Shown here: piece after piece, positions 1 through 11,484 of the stretch
How the letters are laid out: each line of letters opens with the position of its first letter
Position numbering within the stretch: position 1 is the first letter of the stretch
Origin: Periconia sp. R9002
Lineage: Eukaryota > Ascomycota > Dothideomycetes > Pleosporales > Periconiaceae
DNA: 18,776 nt
Assembly (NCBI GenBank): GCA_023627715.1
Contig: JAMAHW010000197.1
Span: 1-18,776, forward strand
Direction of reading: 5' to 3'
Position numbers and translations under genes: made by a program
Notes under the pieces: model-generated
The model's database searches: none
Seen by the model: only the letters and a program-made list of their open reading frames with translations
Told to the model about the DNA's origin: nothing

Positions 1-1480
1 TATTTATTTATTTATTTATTTAAGCTTATTTAATTAATTAATAGTTTATTTTTTTTACTAGTAGTAGGCTATTAATAATAGGTAGAGGTTTTAATAGCAA
101 TAAAACCTATAGAAGAATAGAGTAAAAAACCTATACTTATATATTTAACTACTTAATTTAATAAGTAATATAGTAACTTAGCGTAGTTATTATAGTATTA
201 ATAACTACTTATACTAGGCTACTAGTTACTAAAGTATTATTAATTTATATAGTTAGTAGTAGGTAGAAGTTATAGAAGTTAGATAGTAGAAGTTAAATAG
301 TAGAAGTTAGATAGTAGAAGTTAGATAGTAGAAGCTAGATAGTAGATAGATTTATTAAAAAGACCTAGAATACTAACCTCTAAGTTTTAATTACGTAACT
401 AGTAAGTTACTATATATACGTTTCTAGCCTAAGATGTTACTATAAGATTTAAACTAGTATTAATACTATAACTAATTTTACTAATTAATTATAAAGAAAA
501 AAATACTTTAATAGGCTTTCTTATACCTAAATATAAAAATTATATTATAAAATTAAAATAATAAAGATTTAGGTAGACTATCTATTATTATAAAGAATAA
601 GTATTTAGCTAAGAGCTATATATATAAAAAAGAAAGCGTAATTTTATAAAATTATACTTAGAGATATTTAAAGTAGTTCTTAATAATCTAACTTTTACTC
701 TTAACTATAGGTAAAAGGTAGGTAGTAATAGCTATAATATAGATAGTAATAATAAAATAATAGTTACCTACTACTTATAAAGGTATATATAAACGCACTT
801 TACTATAGGTAAGTATAACTTAGTAAACTAAACTTTTATATCTACTTTTTACTATATTATTAATACCTAGTATTAACGTTCTTTCTATACCCTAATAAGT
901 ACTAATAAAGATTAAAGTATTTAACTATTTATTAACTATAGTATAATTAAAGGACCCTTAGTATTATAAAAAGGTAGTAATCTACCTCTTCCTAGATTAC
1001 CTTAATAGTAATTTATAGTTAAGGCATATTATTTATAGTATTATTAGAAAGCTAGAGATATATAGAATTACCTTTCTAAATAATAGCTAGGCACTAGAGA
1101 TATATATTTAGGGTTAGTAATAAATTATTAGTAGAGGCTAATTAAATCTAAATTATTCTCTAGTAGAATACCTTTTTTATAATAAATTAAAGAATCTAGA
1201 TAAGCTAGTAAGCACTTTTAAACGTTCTAAAAGCTAAGTATATAAAAGCTATAAATAGTTATACTAGGTACTATATATCGCCTATATATAGATATATAAA
1301 AAGAAGGAAATAACTAAGAGATAGTTATAACTAAACGTTATAACACCTAAGAGATAGAAAAAAGAGAAAAAAAAAACACTACTAATAAACTAAACTAATA
1401 GCTATTAGTAGGGGTATATAATAGTAATATATTAATTAAAACACGAAAAAATTATACTCTTACAAATCTATACTAAGCGT
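1..1480. mobile_element. AT-rich, RIP-degraded repeat relic
   Basis: About 1.5 kb made almost only of TA-rich sequence, with CpA and TpG nearly absent and TpA dominant. This is the composition left by repeat-induced point mutation, a fungal process that converts CpA to TpA in duplicated DNA. No open frame of useful length survives on either strand. The block was therefore probably a transposable element, but no family can be named and no terminal repeats could be identified. Composition changes abruptly near 1480, where GC-containing sequence resumes. The left edge lies outside the window. Confidence 0.75.
273..342. repeat. 14-bp tandem repeat, five copies
   Basis: Five head-to-tail copies of TAGAAGTTAGATAG (273-286, 287-300, 301-314, 315-328, 329-342). 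Copy two differs by G to A and copy five by T to C. A partial copy lies on each side. It is a small minisatellite inside the AT-rich relic. Confidence 0.9.
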
Positions 1481-1507
1481 GACATATAGCTGTATAAATC
1501 CGTACTC

Positions 1508-1539
1508 CTACGACTGTACATTGCTACGACTGTACACTG
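1508..1539. repeat. 16-bp tandem duplication at the edge of the AT-rich block
   Basis: CTACGACTGTACATTG (1508-1523) is followed directly by CTACGACTGTACACTG (1524-1539), one mismatch. It sits at the junction between the AT-rich relic and the decayed 3' end of the FAS gene. It could be a replication slip or a footprint of an insertion. Confidence 0.7.
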
Positions 1540-3011
1540 CACATTCACACAATGTTCACGCCTCTCCTCAACCATAACCTTGTGCCGGAGGTACAGGAAG
1601 AAAGGTTGTAAATAAGAATTATAACTTAGAGACATTCTACGCGAGCAAGAGGGTTCACTAAGAAACTCTGCTCTTCTTAAAATGCGTAAGGTGCCTTAGT
1701 CTTCGCCACGAATAGAGTGTTCGTTGCGATAGCTTTCTAGAAGTGTGCTATAGCCTTCCTTAACCTCTTTTCTGCTTTCTTGCAGTAGTCTTCATAATCA
1801 CCCCTAGTCAGCGTAGCATATAGATACGTAGGATGCACAAAAAGCGCCTGATAACCTTTCTAGCCAAACCCAAAAGATGTAACCAAGCATGCCTTAATCT
1901 TTACTATCTATATGCCCCTATAGAGAAACGCAACGTGCTCGTACTTCTTTAGTACAGCGTCAATATCATCAGCGTTAGTATTACCTAGTACAAATACAGT
2001 GTCCATAATTTAGAGGCAACCATTAACCATCCAAGCGCCAGCTACTCCCTTAGGATGCCCAGTGAGATACTTCTAACATATAGCTAAAACTAGATTCCCA
2101 ACTATTCGCCCTAGCTTTTGTAATTATTCATAAAGTACTCGAGTTTCGTTCTCATCGTTCTTCTTCGTTGATATCCTATGTATGGATGCAACCCCGATAT
2201 CATCAACAGTAAGCCCCCACGTCGCTAAAGCACCGCGCACAGGAGATATCCGGGTGTCATCTTTCCAGAAATTATTACCGAGCGCATACAAAACATCCTG
2301 TTTCTGCCTTTGCGCATTCCAGAGAATTTCTTATTTCAACTCCTCTACTTCATTCTCTTCGTGCGACACATAGGTCTCTGCAATATACTACAAGCCAACC
2401 TATACGCTCTCTCCTATCTGTTTCAAGCGCATGTCGCGTAGTCGACGCCGAAACTTTATATCAAGTACGGGAGGCTCCTTAGTCCAGGATGTCTCCCGTA
2501 CATTGGCCATAATACCCTGTCCAGGCGCTAGAATCGACCTACCGAATTTATCGCTGGCACCTTCTACCAAAGCAACAATCCCGTAGATAGGCAGCCCCAT
2601 CTTCAATGCCAGCAATTCCGAAGTAATAATTTGCATACCACAGCCTTCAGCTTCGACAAAACCGGATCTACTAGTAGAAGTAGGACAAGACATTTCTTTA
2701 GGATCTCTTCCGCAAGCGAGCTCTTTATTAACTTTAACAGTAGCCCCCATGTTCCCAAATTCACGTGCAATACTTTCGTAAAGATTATCGTAGCCCCCTA
2801 CTAAGCATGCCTTAGCCTTTCCAGATACGATATTCTCAAATCCTGTCTCGAGGCTCTCTAAACTTATGGCACATACGCCTACAGAGGTTCTATTAGGCCC
2901 GCTTCCAGAGAGTAGAAGAAGATTTATCCACACAGCAGCAGTGTTCAGGAATGTTTCTTGCAAAATATCGTTTTGCACTTCACGCTCGAAGTGACGGTCT
3001 TTGAATACCTT

Positions 3012-3014
3012 TTA
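3012..3014 (-). other. First premature stop in FAS alpha ketosynthase
   Basis: A TAA codon in otherwise continuous frame: G-G-T-E-A-L, stop, K-V-F-K-D-R, then Q-N-D-I-L-Q-E, all typical alpha-subunit sequence. It lies 46 codons before the ketosynthase cysteine, so a protein ending here would lack ketosynthase activity. A CAA-to-TAA change would be RIP-type (CpA to TpA). Confidence 0.85.
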
Positions 3015-6000
3015 GAGTGCCTCGGTTCCTCCAATACCTGATCCGATACAATTTCCAAATTCAGAGACATGGATGTGGCGATAAAACTCGTATGGGTCCG
3101 GGACGCCTGATGCAACTAGGGTTTCCGCTGCGCAAACAAGCACAAACAGCGTGCCTGGATCGACTTGCTGTATTATTTCGTCTGGAACTCCAAAATATGT
3201 CGCGTTCCAGTGGTCGGGAACGTGACCCGAGACTTGCAAGTACTTCATAGATTTAGGTATAAGGATCGTTGCACCCTTTTTGAAGCGCACTTTGAAGATG
3301 TCCTCGTCGACTGTGGGTGAGATAGTGACGTTTTCGCCATGGCGGAGCTTGAGAGCTTCGGCTGCTGCTCTTTGTATCTCAAGCGGTGCTAGGCTGTCTT
3401 GAATTGTGACTTCATGTAGCGTCTCCCATCTCGGGGATTCCCCGTCTGCTGTCTGGACAAGCCGGATACCGACCCTCTCTAGGAGTGTCTTTTCGTAGTG
3501 GGACTTGATGATATGCTCAGCTACGGGCTCGTTGGTTTTGGCGTCCACCCAGCCAGAGTACCATGTATTGTCAGCCACAGGGCCATTATGGCTTTTGATC
3601 AGCCCTAACATCGCTGCAAGTTCGATGCAGCCACTTGTGGAGAATTCTCCTTTCGCCTCAACTTCCCACCTTGTACGTGCATTGCCAAAGGGGTTAACTT
3701 CAGCAAAGCCCGTAATGACGACAGTCCTATCCAGATCCACCATATCCTGTAGTTGAGACGACAACGGCGCAATATCCCGGGAATAGTCTGGCAATATGGG
3801 AAACGGCAAAGTTATGCCTATTTGCGGCTGAACCTTCACGGTCGGCATGTTAAAGTCAATACCAGTGAGCTGTATATCATGTTTTGTGTCGTTGAGAACA
3901 GCTTTCCTCATATCGCTTTCCTCTTGTATGTTCGCTCGAAGAACGCGAAGCGTGTAACCCAAATTCTCAATCTCACTCAGACCTCCATTGAGATCAGCAA
4001 GAAGAGGGTGATCTTCGCACTTGTCGCGAATGTGATCAGTAAGGAGACCGACAATCATAAAAGCCATTTCCTGTGGGGAAAATGTGCGTGCGCCTAGCTT
4101 CTCTACATCTTCAGCAACAATGTCGTTTGTATCCATCAGGCCGGTCCCTCTGGTCCAGCCAATGACTGCACCGCAGAGGGACATGTAGCAACTCCAGCCT
4201 TCAGAAAACCACTTGTTAAACAAGACTTCTAACGCAGCCTTTGACTCAGCGTAGAGCCCATCCCCCCCAAACTCTCCATGATTTCCTGATAGTGGAAGAA
4301 CCACTTGAGCTGGTCGTGTGTCGATTGACCGGGTTTCTTTTTGGCGCTTCACAGCCCCAATTAAGCGGATGACATTTGTGAGCATCGCTCGAAGCGACAG
4401 TTCAGACTTCGAATCAATGTCGTCTACATTGCGACCATTGCTTGAGAGCGCACCAAAGGGAATGATATGGTCGAGATCCCATCCCATTCCGTAGATATAT
4501 TCCACGATGGCTTCGATATCCTTTCGACTGGCCTGATTGAAAGGTACAAGCTTCAACTGAGATGACGGAGTTCCATGTTCCATGTAGATCTTTTGAAAGC
4601 GTTTTGTCGTCTCAAAAGAGAATGAACTTGTACCAGCAACTACATGGGCTCCAGCACTCAGAAGGTGTTTTAGGACGGCCTCCCCAATGGAGTTCTCGCC
4701 TGCCCCAGTCAGAAGAATACATTTTGCTCTAAGCGATACGCCGTCGTTAAGTGACTCGACGAACCGATAGGTGATTACGTCGTCAAGCTGCCACTTGGTT
4801 CGTCGGAGTGTGCGGAATGTGTCTTGACGTTCGCCCGTTAATTGACTGGCGAGAAATTGAGCTTTTGTATGTAGTAATGGAGAGCCGCGGCGATAGATAG
4901 CTACGCTAGGATGATCTAGTAGAGTTGCTACCCATGATCGTGCTGTCGTGTAGCCAGGCCGGCTGATCTCCTTGTAGACAATCTTTCCCTGGGAGGTAAT
5001 CTCGGTAGTGGGCTGCGTGAATGGTGGTGCTATAGTAGCAACTGGAACAGCTGCCAGTGGTCTCTTGACCGTTTCAACCAGGTGATGATGTATCTCATTT
5101 ATGAGTTTACGATGCGATATATCGATGTGCGCATGCTTCAAGCGATACTCAACGACCTTCACCATGAGTTCACTTGGACAATTGGTGATTCGGCGTGCCA
5201 AGAATGCGGTTCTTTCGGCTCTCAATGCACTCGGAGTTCCTTCTAAACTATGGCAGAGCTCCAGAAGGTCTTGGAGAGCCCATGCCCAGGAGGAACTATA
5301 GTGACGTGCTTTGAGGGGATCAAACTTGTGGGCAATGCCTGTCATGAACGGTTCTCCAAGTTCCGTCTCCCAACTGTCCAGAAGAGAGCTCTTCTGAGAT
5401 AGTGCCGCATGCAGTTCGTTCTGAATAACATCCAGCTGATATAGATCCAGTCCAATGTCTTCAGCATCGAGATCAATCTTCTTTCGGACAAGGGCATTCT
5501 TTCTAGCGTTCATTTCATTCAGCTGCTCAGGACTCATGCCTGATGTGGCAGTTGCTTTTTGTGGATCTTTCATTACATGTTCCAACTTGAGACCAGCCAA
5601 AGATGCATACTTCATCACAATAGGCTCTAGGTACTCAACAACTGCTTTTTCGTCCTTGAGTCGTTCACTAGGTTGGTCCCCTACACATCTGAGTAGTAAA
5701 GTATCCTGTCTCCCTCTCGGAAGCCGCCATCGTGTTTGAAGCTGAATGCGTAATGCTGCAGTAGTCAAAGATGTGGGCATCTTCGATGAGACAAGACTCT
5801 CTACTAAAGCTTTCGTTACCGGGCCTAGACCTCCTTTCATATTTGGTTGGATTGTCGCCGCCAGCTCATCAAGCAACATATCCTCGGCGCTGTTTTGAAG
5901 GAAGCCAAATTCCTTTTCAAGATCGCCCACAATCTCGTTTTGTAGTGTCGATCTTCCAGCAGATAGCTTGCGTACCCTCGAATCCGTAACAATGCTGGAT

Positions 6001-6399
6001 ACGTCTTTCTTCAACCTGCGTGCACAAATAGCCTGTATGACATCTAAAGCGTGTACATGCTGGTCTTGAACTATTGTAGGTTCGTTTATCTCCGTAGAGT
6101 TCATTAATGACTGTGCAGTTTCCAAGGGCGGCACTGATTGGTTGTCCTCTTTCATCTCGTGTGACTCGTTGACTGATTTGGACGATATCTCGGTATCGAC
6201 CGGTGGCACGTTGTAATATAGCTCATCATGGTCTTTCTCGCAAGCGAGCAGTTGTTTGGAGCCCGTAAGGACCGGGTTCCAGGCATCTGGACTTTGAGTG
6301 ATCGTCCGCTTGAGCATGTTGAGCAAGGTAGTGCCCGGTCCAATTTCTACCACACGTTCCGCGTTCTGCGTTCTCAGAATATGATTCTGTGTTTCGATC

Positions 6400-6454
6400 C
6401 TGTAACAAAGGTCGGTTAGGTACAGTGATGCATAGTCCCGGCTAGAAAACGTAC
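6400..6454 (-). other. Intron in the FAS alpha 5' region
   Basis: A 55-nt intron with donor GTACGT, branch point CTAAC and acceptor TTACAG. It joins a P-V-R-W coding end to an I-E-T-Q start, which is the order expected for the alpha-subunit N-terminus. A second intron upstream is likely (GTACAA near 6527 to AAAG at 6482, branch point CTGAC), but with these borders the frame is off by one base. Either the borders are wrong or a small indel adds to the gene's decay. Confidence 0.7.
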
Positions 6455-6587
6455 CATCGTACTGGATATGTGAATTGATGGCTTTCCAAGTCGGTCAGCA
6501 GATACCTTCGCGATAATAGGGTTGTACCAACGCTAGTAGTTCAATCAGAAGTGTATGGGCCAGTTCTTGCTCGATTTCTGGACGCAT

Positions 6588-8230
6588 CCTGTCTCACAGT
6601 ATCAAGAAAAATCACGTCGGGTCAGAATTGCACGGCGTGATGTCCACAGATGGAATAAGTTTTTGTCCCTGCATGCATGTTCCATCACCTGATTGAACAC
6701 CATTTGCCCAACTACTAGCTCGTCCCCAATAACGACCGCCAAAAGCTCCATACGTAGTACTCCACGACAAAAAGGGTAGTCGTGCCCGATAATGCACCGT
6801 AGCGCTTTGTCAGTGAGAAAACAGGCAGTGTCTCTAGGATGGTAATACACCGATAGGGGTCGGGTATCCACAATAGGAAGTTGTGGAAGAAGGTAGAGTG
6901 GGGCTGCAAATTGTCGCCTGATCCAAATATACACGCAGCTTACGGAGAGTCGGTGGGCGCTAAAAAGCCACCCGTGTGGATGGTATTTTCTCTTCGGTCC
7001 GAATTAAATATCTTGGCTATTAAAGAGCTATTCGGGGTAGGGTTAACCTACTAGCGTATATAGTGTAATCTACAACTATATATATGCAGTATATATATAG
7101 AGGCTCGATATATATATTTAGCTATTCCCCTGTTCTCGTCAGTAATCCTATAGCAAGCGCAATTGTGTATGCACACCATGGAGACATTCTCTACATGCAA
7201 GTATTCTGTGATGTAACTCTTCTGGTGGAAGGACTACCGTTCCTCATTGGACGAGTTGCTGTCCCGGTTGTAAAATAGATTGGAGGATTTATGCCCTCAA
7301 TCACATGTATGATTTATTGAGATTTTGGAAAAGTTTCACCGGATGAAACGCGATATAATTCTAGCCAATGAAAAAATATTATTAAACTTGCACACGAGTG
7401 ACTGCGTTCTGGAAGCCGACTCCAGAATTCCTATGCTCTTTCTAAACTATGACAATAGTTTACGACGCGAAGTTAGCAAGATTCTTGCCCCATCTAGAGA
7501 GACCTCGCATATAGACTAGTATGGGATGGCTCTGCTTACCACCGTTAGACTATGTGGGTATGCGGCACAGCTCAGGAAAGAGGCTAATTGCGCCGGGATA
7601 GACTCTGCACACCGATTACTTTGCATGGTGATAGCGTCAACATACATGAATTGAGACGTGCATAAATGATAAGCAATAATGATAAACAATGAATGGCGAA
7701 ATGCAACACCCCACTGATCCACAGGATCTGAAACGGGTAAGGCGCCTAGTCGGAGGGAATCCGATTCTGGAATAGATATTCCGGACAGATTTGATCGGAA
7801 TTCTATGCTCCTCAAGCCCCCACATCAGTTCAGGATTTCAAGCATGTTCAATAGTATATCCAAGCCCTGCACAAACAACCGGTAATTGTGAATTCACCCT
7901 AGATAGTCTCAGAGTGGAGTATAGTCAGGCGAATAAGAGATACTGAGGAAGTCTATGAGTGCACGAAGCTTACCTGAAGCTCACCGTAGCTCACAGTGGC
8001 TATGGGTTTAGCGACCCAGAAAAGATCGTCCCAGCGTGAATTCAATTCCCGGCGCAGCTTAGGGTTCATCTAGAAAGAAGATTACAGAACTTTAACCCCC
8101 ACGAGCTGCTCGGCGAGGTTTGGTCATTTCCGATTTTGTGAAAGTTGAAAGTTTTTATTCTCAAGACAAATAATCCCATCCATCTCCACATCTATTTACA
8201 TTTTCACAACGTGATCAACTGGACCGCACC
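6588..8230. other. Intergenic region between FAS alpha and the acyl-CoA dehydrogenase
   Basis: This 1.6 kb separates two divergently transcribed genes and holds both promoters. Several open frames exist (the longest 110 codons, minus strand, 6602-6934), but none shows a recognisable domain, signal peptide or convincing start, and I do not call them genes. A TA-rich run lies at about 7075-7120. A palindrome cluster at 7750-7782 is listed separately. The last 120 bases before 8231 are pyrimidine-rich, as is common in fungal promoters. No FAS beta subunit is visible. Confidence 0.6.
7750..7782. promoter_or_regulatory. Two adjacent inverted repeats, possible regulator sites
   Basis: TCGGA, five bases, TCCGA (7750-7764) is a perfect inverted repeat containing CGG and CCG triplets in the layout bound by many Zn2Cys6 fungal regulators. 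Five bases later comes GGAATA-GA-TATTCC (7769-7782), also perfect. They lie about 450-480 bp before the acyl-CoA dehydrogenase start. Binding is inferred only from form; no regulator gene is in the window. Confidence 0.3.
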
Positions 8231-10408
8231 ATGAGTCTTCCAGCTGCTATTCAATCTGATACTACATCGGAGCTCCCAACTATTCCTGCTCCCAAAATTG
8301 TTAAAGATGTATCTCCGAAGCCCAATAACAATGGAAGTGACACTGCCCAGAATCAATTGCCAACTCTGCCTATAACCGGAAGCTCTATCCACGGCTTCTT
8401 TCAGCAGCCGCCCAGGCTCGAAAACGCTTACTTTGACGATCCCACCGTGCAACGGGCTTTGAAGGGTGGGTGATCTTTCACAAAACCTTACTTCCAGGCT
8501 GATTCTGATTACTCAGCGTTCTTGCCTGAAAATGTATTGAGATCCGTTGAATCAGACATGAGCCGCTTTGGAGGTGATGTGATTGCGCCTGAGATCTTTC
8601 AGAGCATCGCAAATGCCGAAAAAGATCTACCTTATGTACGCACATGGGACCTATGGGGTCACCGAATCGACGAGGTTGTACTTAGCCATGGGTGGCAGAC
8701 ACTGAACTCGAAAGCCGTGAACGAAGGGTGAGTTAGCATCGACCTCGTTTAAAGGAATTCCCCTTTCCTTTCAAATCCTGGTTAACATACCACAGACTCG
8801 TTGCCATACCATACAAAAAGCAATATGGGAGCTACAGCCGAGTCTTCCAATTCGCGAAGTGCGTCCCATTACTCACTAAAAACTTACATCACTGACATAT
8901 GAAGACTAAACCTATGGATTGGCTCTGCCGGGTCGACAGGCTACAACACCGCCTTTGCAGACGGAGCCTCCGCCCTCCTCCAAAAGTGCCTCAAAGATCC
9001 TTCTACCGACCCGACTATTCTCCCCATTCTCCAGGGAGCCTGCGACCGTCTCCTCACTACAAACGCCTCTGACTCATGGACTGCCGGCCTTTTTATGACA
9101 GAACGCACCGGCGGCAGCGACGTCTCCGGTATCGAAACCATCGCAACGTATGCACCCCTTACCACAGAGCAAACTCAATTCAAAGACAACAACGGCTACG
9201 AGCTGGGACCATGGGAACTGAACGGCTTCAAGTGGTTTTCGTCGGGGACAGAATCCCAAGTCTCGGTGCTTCTCGCGAAGACTCCGAATGGCCTTAGCGC
9301 TTTCTATGCACCGATGAGGCGCGAAACGGTGGATCACTGGGGGAAAAAGTCCATGGGGCTCAATGGCGTACATATCCAGCGTCTCAAGTCTAAGATCGGA
9401 ACGCGACCCAATACCACGGCTGAGCTTGAGCTTAGGGGGATGCGGGCGTGGCTGCTCGGGGAAGAGGGCAAGGGAGTACGCAGTGTAGTTACCGTTCTGA
9501 TTGTTACTCGTCTACACGTCGCCATCAATGCGCTCGGGTATTGGGCTCGTGGACTCGCTGCTGCTCGAGCTTTTGCTCGCGTGCGGAAAGTAGCACGAGG
9601 CATGACTCTGGTGGACGTTCCGCTGCATATGGCTGCGCTGGCGAGGGAGCATATACAGTACAGAGCTGCGTATATGCTTGTGTCTTTTGCGGGTGCTCTG
9701 CTTGGGAAATGCGAAGAAGATGGTAAGGATGATGAGCAGCCGTCTGAGCCTGTTTCTCTTGTCCCCAAGCGTCAGACCGAGGCACAGTTGTTGCTTCGTG
9801 TACTCACTTCTCCCATCAAGGCCATGTCAGCGCGGCTCGCCATGAGTGGCCTTGCATACGCTATGGAGTTTCTCGGTGGGGTTGGTGCTCTTGAAAACGA
9901 GCAAATGGATTTCAACATCGCACGACTATATCGCGATGTCAGCATTATGGGCATCGTAGATGGCACTACACAAACACTTGCGACAGATCTGATCACTGCA
10001 CTTTCTGGCAAAATGGGTCATACCACTTTGGATGTACTCGACCATTGGCTCAGTGCTAGCCTGCCAGCAACGGATGCCTTGAAGTTGGAAGTGGAGGAAT
10101 TGCAAAACGCGTGGAAGGTTCTGCGTGATGAAGTCTCCACTCAGTCTCAGCAACATCTCCTGACTAATGCGATCGAGGTCATGGAGAACTTTTACGCTAT
10201 CTTCGCTGGTACCGTTCTCCTTGCTGATGCTAACCTTGACTTGGACGTAACTGCAGTGGAAGTTGCTCGACGATGGGTACGAGCTTTATACACTCCAAAG
10301 ACAAGGCTCAGGCAGAATGGGGATGCGGGACAGCTGGCAGTTAACCAGCTCATCGTGTTTGGAGAGAAAGAGCGGTTGCAGGTTCCTGAGAGGGAGTTGC
10401 CGACGTAG
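8231..10408 (+). CDS. AidB-like acyl-CoA dehydrogenase family protein, four exons
   Basis: FAD-dependent acyl-CoA dehydrogenase superfamily, AidB branch, 670 residues predicted. Exons 8231-8465, 8517-8727, 8796-8858 and 8905-10408; all three introns have GT-AG borders (GTGGGT, GTGAGT, GTGCGT donors) and keep the frame. The start ATG sits in a good CACCATG context. Visible: an N-terminal AidB-type G-F-F-Q-Q-P-P (residues 55-61), the flavin-region signature M-T-E-R-T-G-G-S-D-V-S (from 234), K-W-F-S-S (278-282), and the C-terminal helical domain with L-G-G-V-G and R-L-Y-R-D. At the position of the usual catalytic glutamate (W-E-G in AidB) it has V-D-G, so Asp522 replaces Glu. There is an acidic insertion near residues 438-455. 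No peroxisomal C-terminal tripeptide or clear mitochondrial presequence is seen. The substrate is unknown. This is the only conventional gene in the window that appears fully intact. Confidence 0.9.
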
Positions 10409-11484
10409 GATCTCAGAGTCTTAGGCTAGCTCGCTAATATCTAGTTAAGTTTTTTTAGGATTGATATTCATACTATTCTACACTAGTTAACTAGAGATTA
10501 TACGAAGGTTGTGTATCTACTTGTGGACGCGATTCCGAATAACTTGATTACTGCTATAGACTTTCCTGCTACTTCTAAATATCTGGTGGAGTTTCGTGAA
10601 AGCTTCTAAAAGGTAGCTAAGTAAGCCGTGATCGCAAAGGCAGGCCGCCACCGGATCAAGAGCTGTCGATTCTCAATACCATCTATAGACCGTGTGAGAT
10701 GGTGTGAACAAGGCCGTCGATTACTTTGCTGAAAAAGCTACGTACTACGTTTTTTCCGATTAGAAAGTCTATAATACGCTGGTGGTAGAACTTTCGGCCC
10801 TGGATTATGATTTATAACTATTGAGGCGGCGCATGGTGGAGAAACTTCCGTATCTATAAGCCTGTATTACTGAATCTCTACGTTTTCATACCTCGTTTAC
10901 AGGGCGTCTTCCGCTGTTTGACTCTCACACATCCATTATTTACACTACCGCCATTGGCAAAAGAACGTACACCTCCCCCCCTTAACACAATTATTTTCAT
11001 GTCTATGCCCAACCTTCACTTCAATGCCTCAATCTTCCCCTCTTCAGATGACTCTAATCCCGCCCGCTAGATCGATGTTTCACTCGAGCACCTGAAATAA
11101 ATGCAACCCTATTTGTCCCTTTCTCCCAGGGAAGTTATTCATGCCTAGGGATTGAGTGGGAAAGGATGGAGCTTGTACATTCCAGGCGCTGGGGCAGAGA
11201 ATGGATCTGTAGGAACCCACAGCGCTGGATGTTAGCTGGGCATATGATTGTTTTGCACCCTATATTAGGATAAACTCAATGGGGCTGAGTGTTGATATCA
11301 GTATCCGGACTTGATTTGGTGATTTAATATGGTAATGATGTGTGTTAGAGAAGTGATCGCTTGACGGGTGACATGTATACTAGTGTGCACGTAACCTGGT
11401 AGTGATAAGGTAGTTAGCTGTCGCTGTCTTCATTCCGCTCGTCAACTTCATCCTTCTGAAACACTTGTCTGTTACTCCTTACAG
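10409..11484. other. Intergenic region, no gene recognised
   Basis: About 1.1 kb after the acyl-CoA dehydrogenase stop. Short frames in 10500-10800 are interrupted by several stops (mostly TAA/TAG) and could be a decayed gene, but I recognise no family. Pyrimidine-rich stretches lie around 10900-11110. The upstream exons expected for the MFS gene that follows are not found here. Confidence 0.55.

Larger units (their letters stand above)
1626..6587 (-). pseudogene. Fatty acid synthase alpha subunit, decaying 3' end
   Basis: The alpha subunit of fungal type I FAS carries the acyl carrier protein, ketoreductase and ketosynthase of the cytosolic fatty acid factory. The start at 6587 opens with the family's N-terminal pattern (M-x-P-E-x-E-Q-E-L-A-H). 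After an intron at 6400-6454 the frame is open to 3012. Visible in order: the short N-terminal transferase tail; ACP with the phosphopantetheine serine at 5949-5951 (A-G-R-S-T-L-Q-N-E); ketoreductase with T-G-A-G-E-N-S-I-G (around 4700) and an Y-A-E-S-K active-site pattern; ketosynthase from about 3720. A TAA at 3012-3014 interrupts the ketosynthase; the same frame continues with the active-site cysteine at 2871-2873 and histidines at 2178-2180 and 2055-2057. Eleven more in-frame TAA/TAG codons follow down to 1626. Homology ends at an N-P-L-A-R-V pattern; no phosphopantetheinyl transferase domain is seen. Divergence from housekeeping FAS suggests a secondary-metabolism paralogue (HexA/StcJ-like), but that is inference. 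Confidence 0.9.

Noticed and set aside
2182..2373. Plus-strand open frame of 63 codons
   Set aside because: It lies opposite the decayed FAS ketosynthase, whose similarity on the minus strand explains the sequence.
3014..3014. An intron hiding the first stop in FAS alpha
   Set aside because: Family similarity is continuous in one frame through both sides of the stop, with no room for an intron.
6602..6934. 110-codon minus-strand gene upstream of FAS alpha, perhaps a FAS beta remnant
   Set aside because: No beta-subunit motif is present and nothing in it resembles a known family.
9334..9768. Minus-strand open frame of 144 codons, serine/arginine-rich
   Set aside because: It is antisense to exon 4 of the acyl-CoA dehydrogenase and has low-complexity shadow composition.
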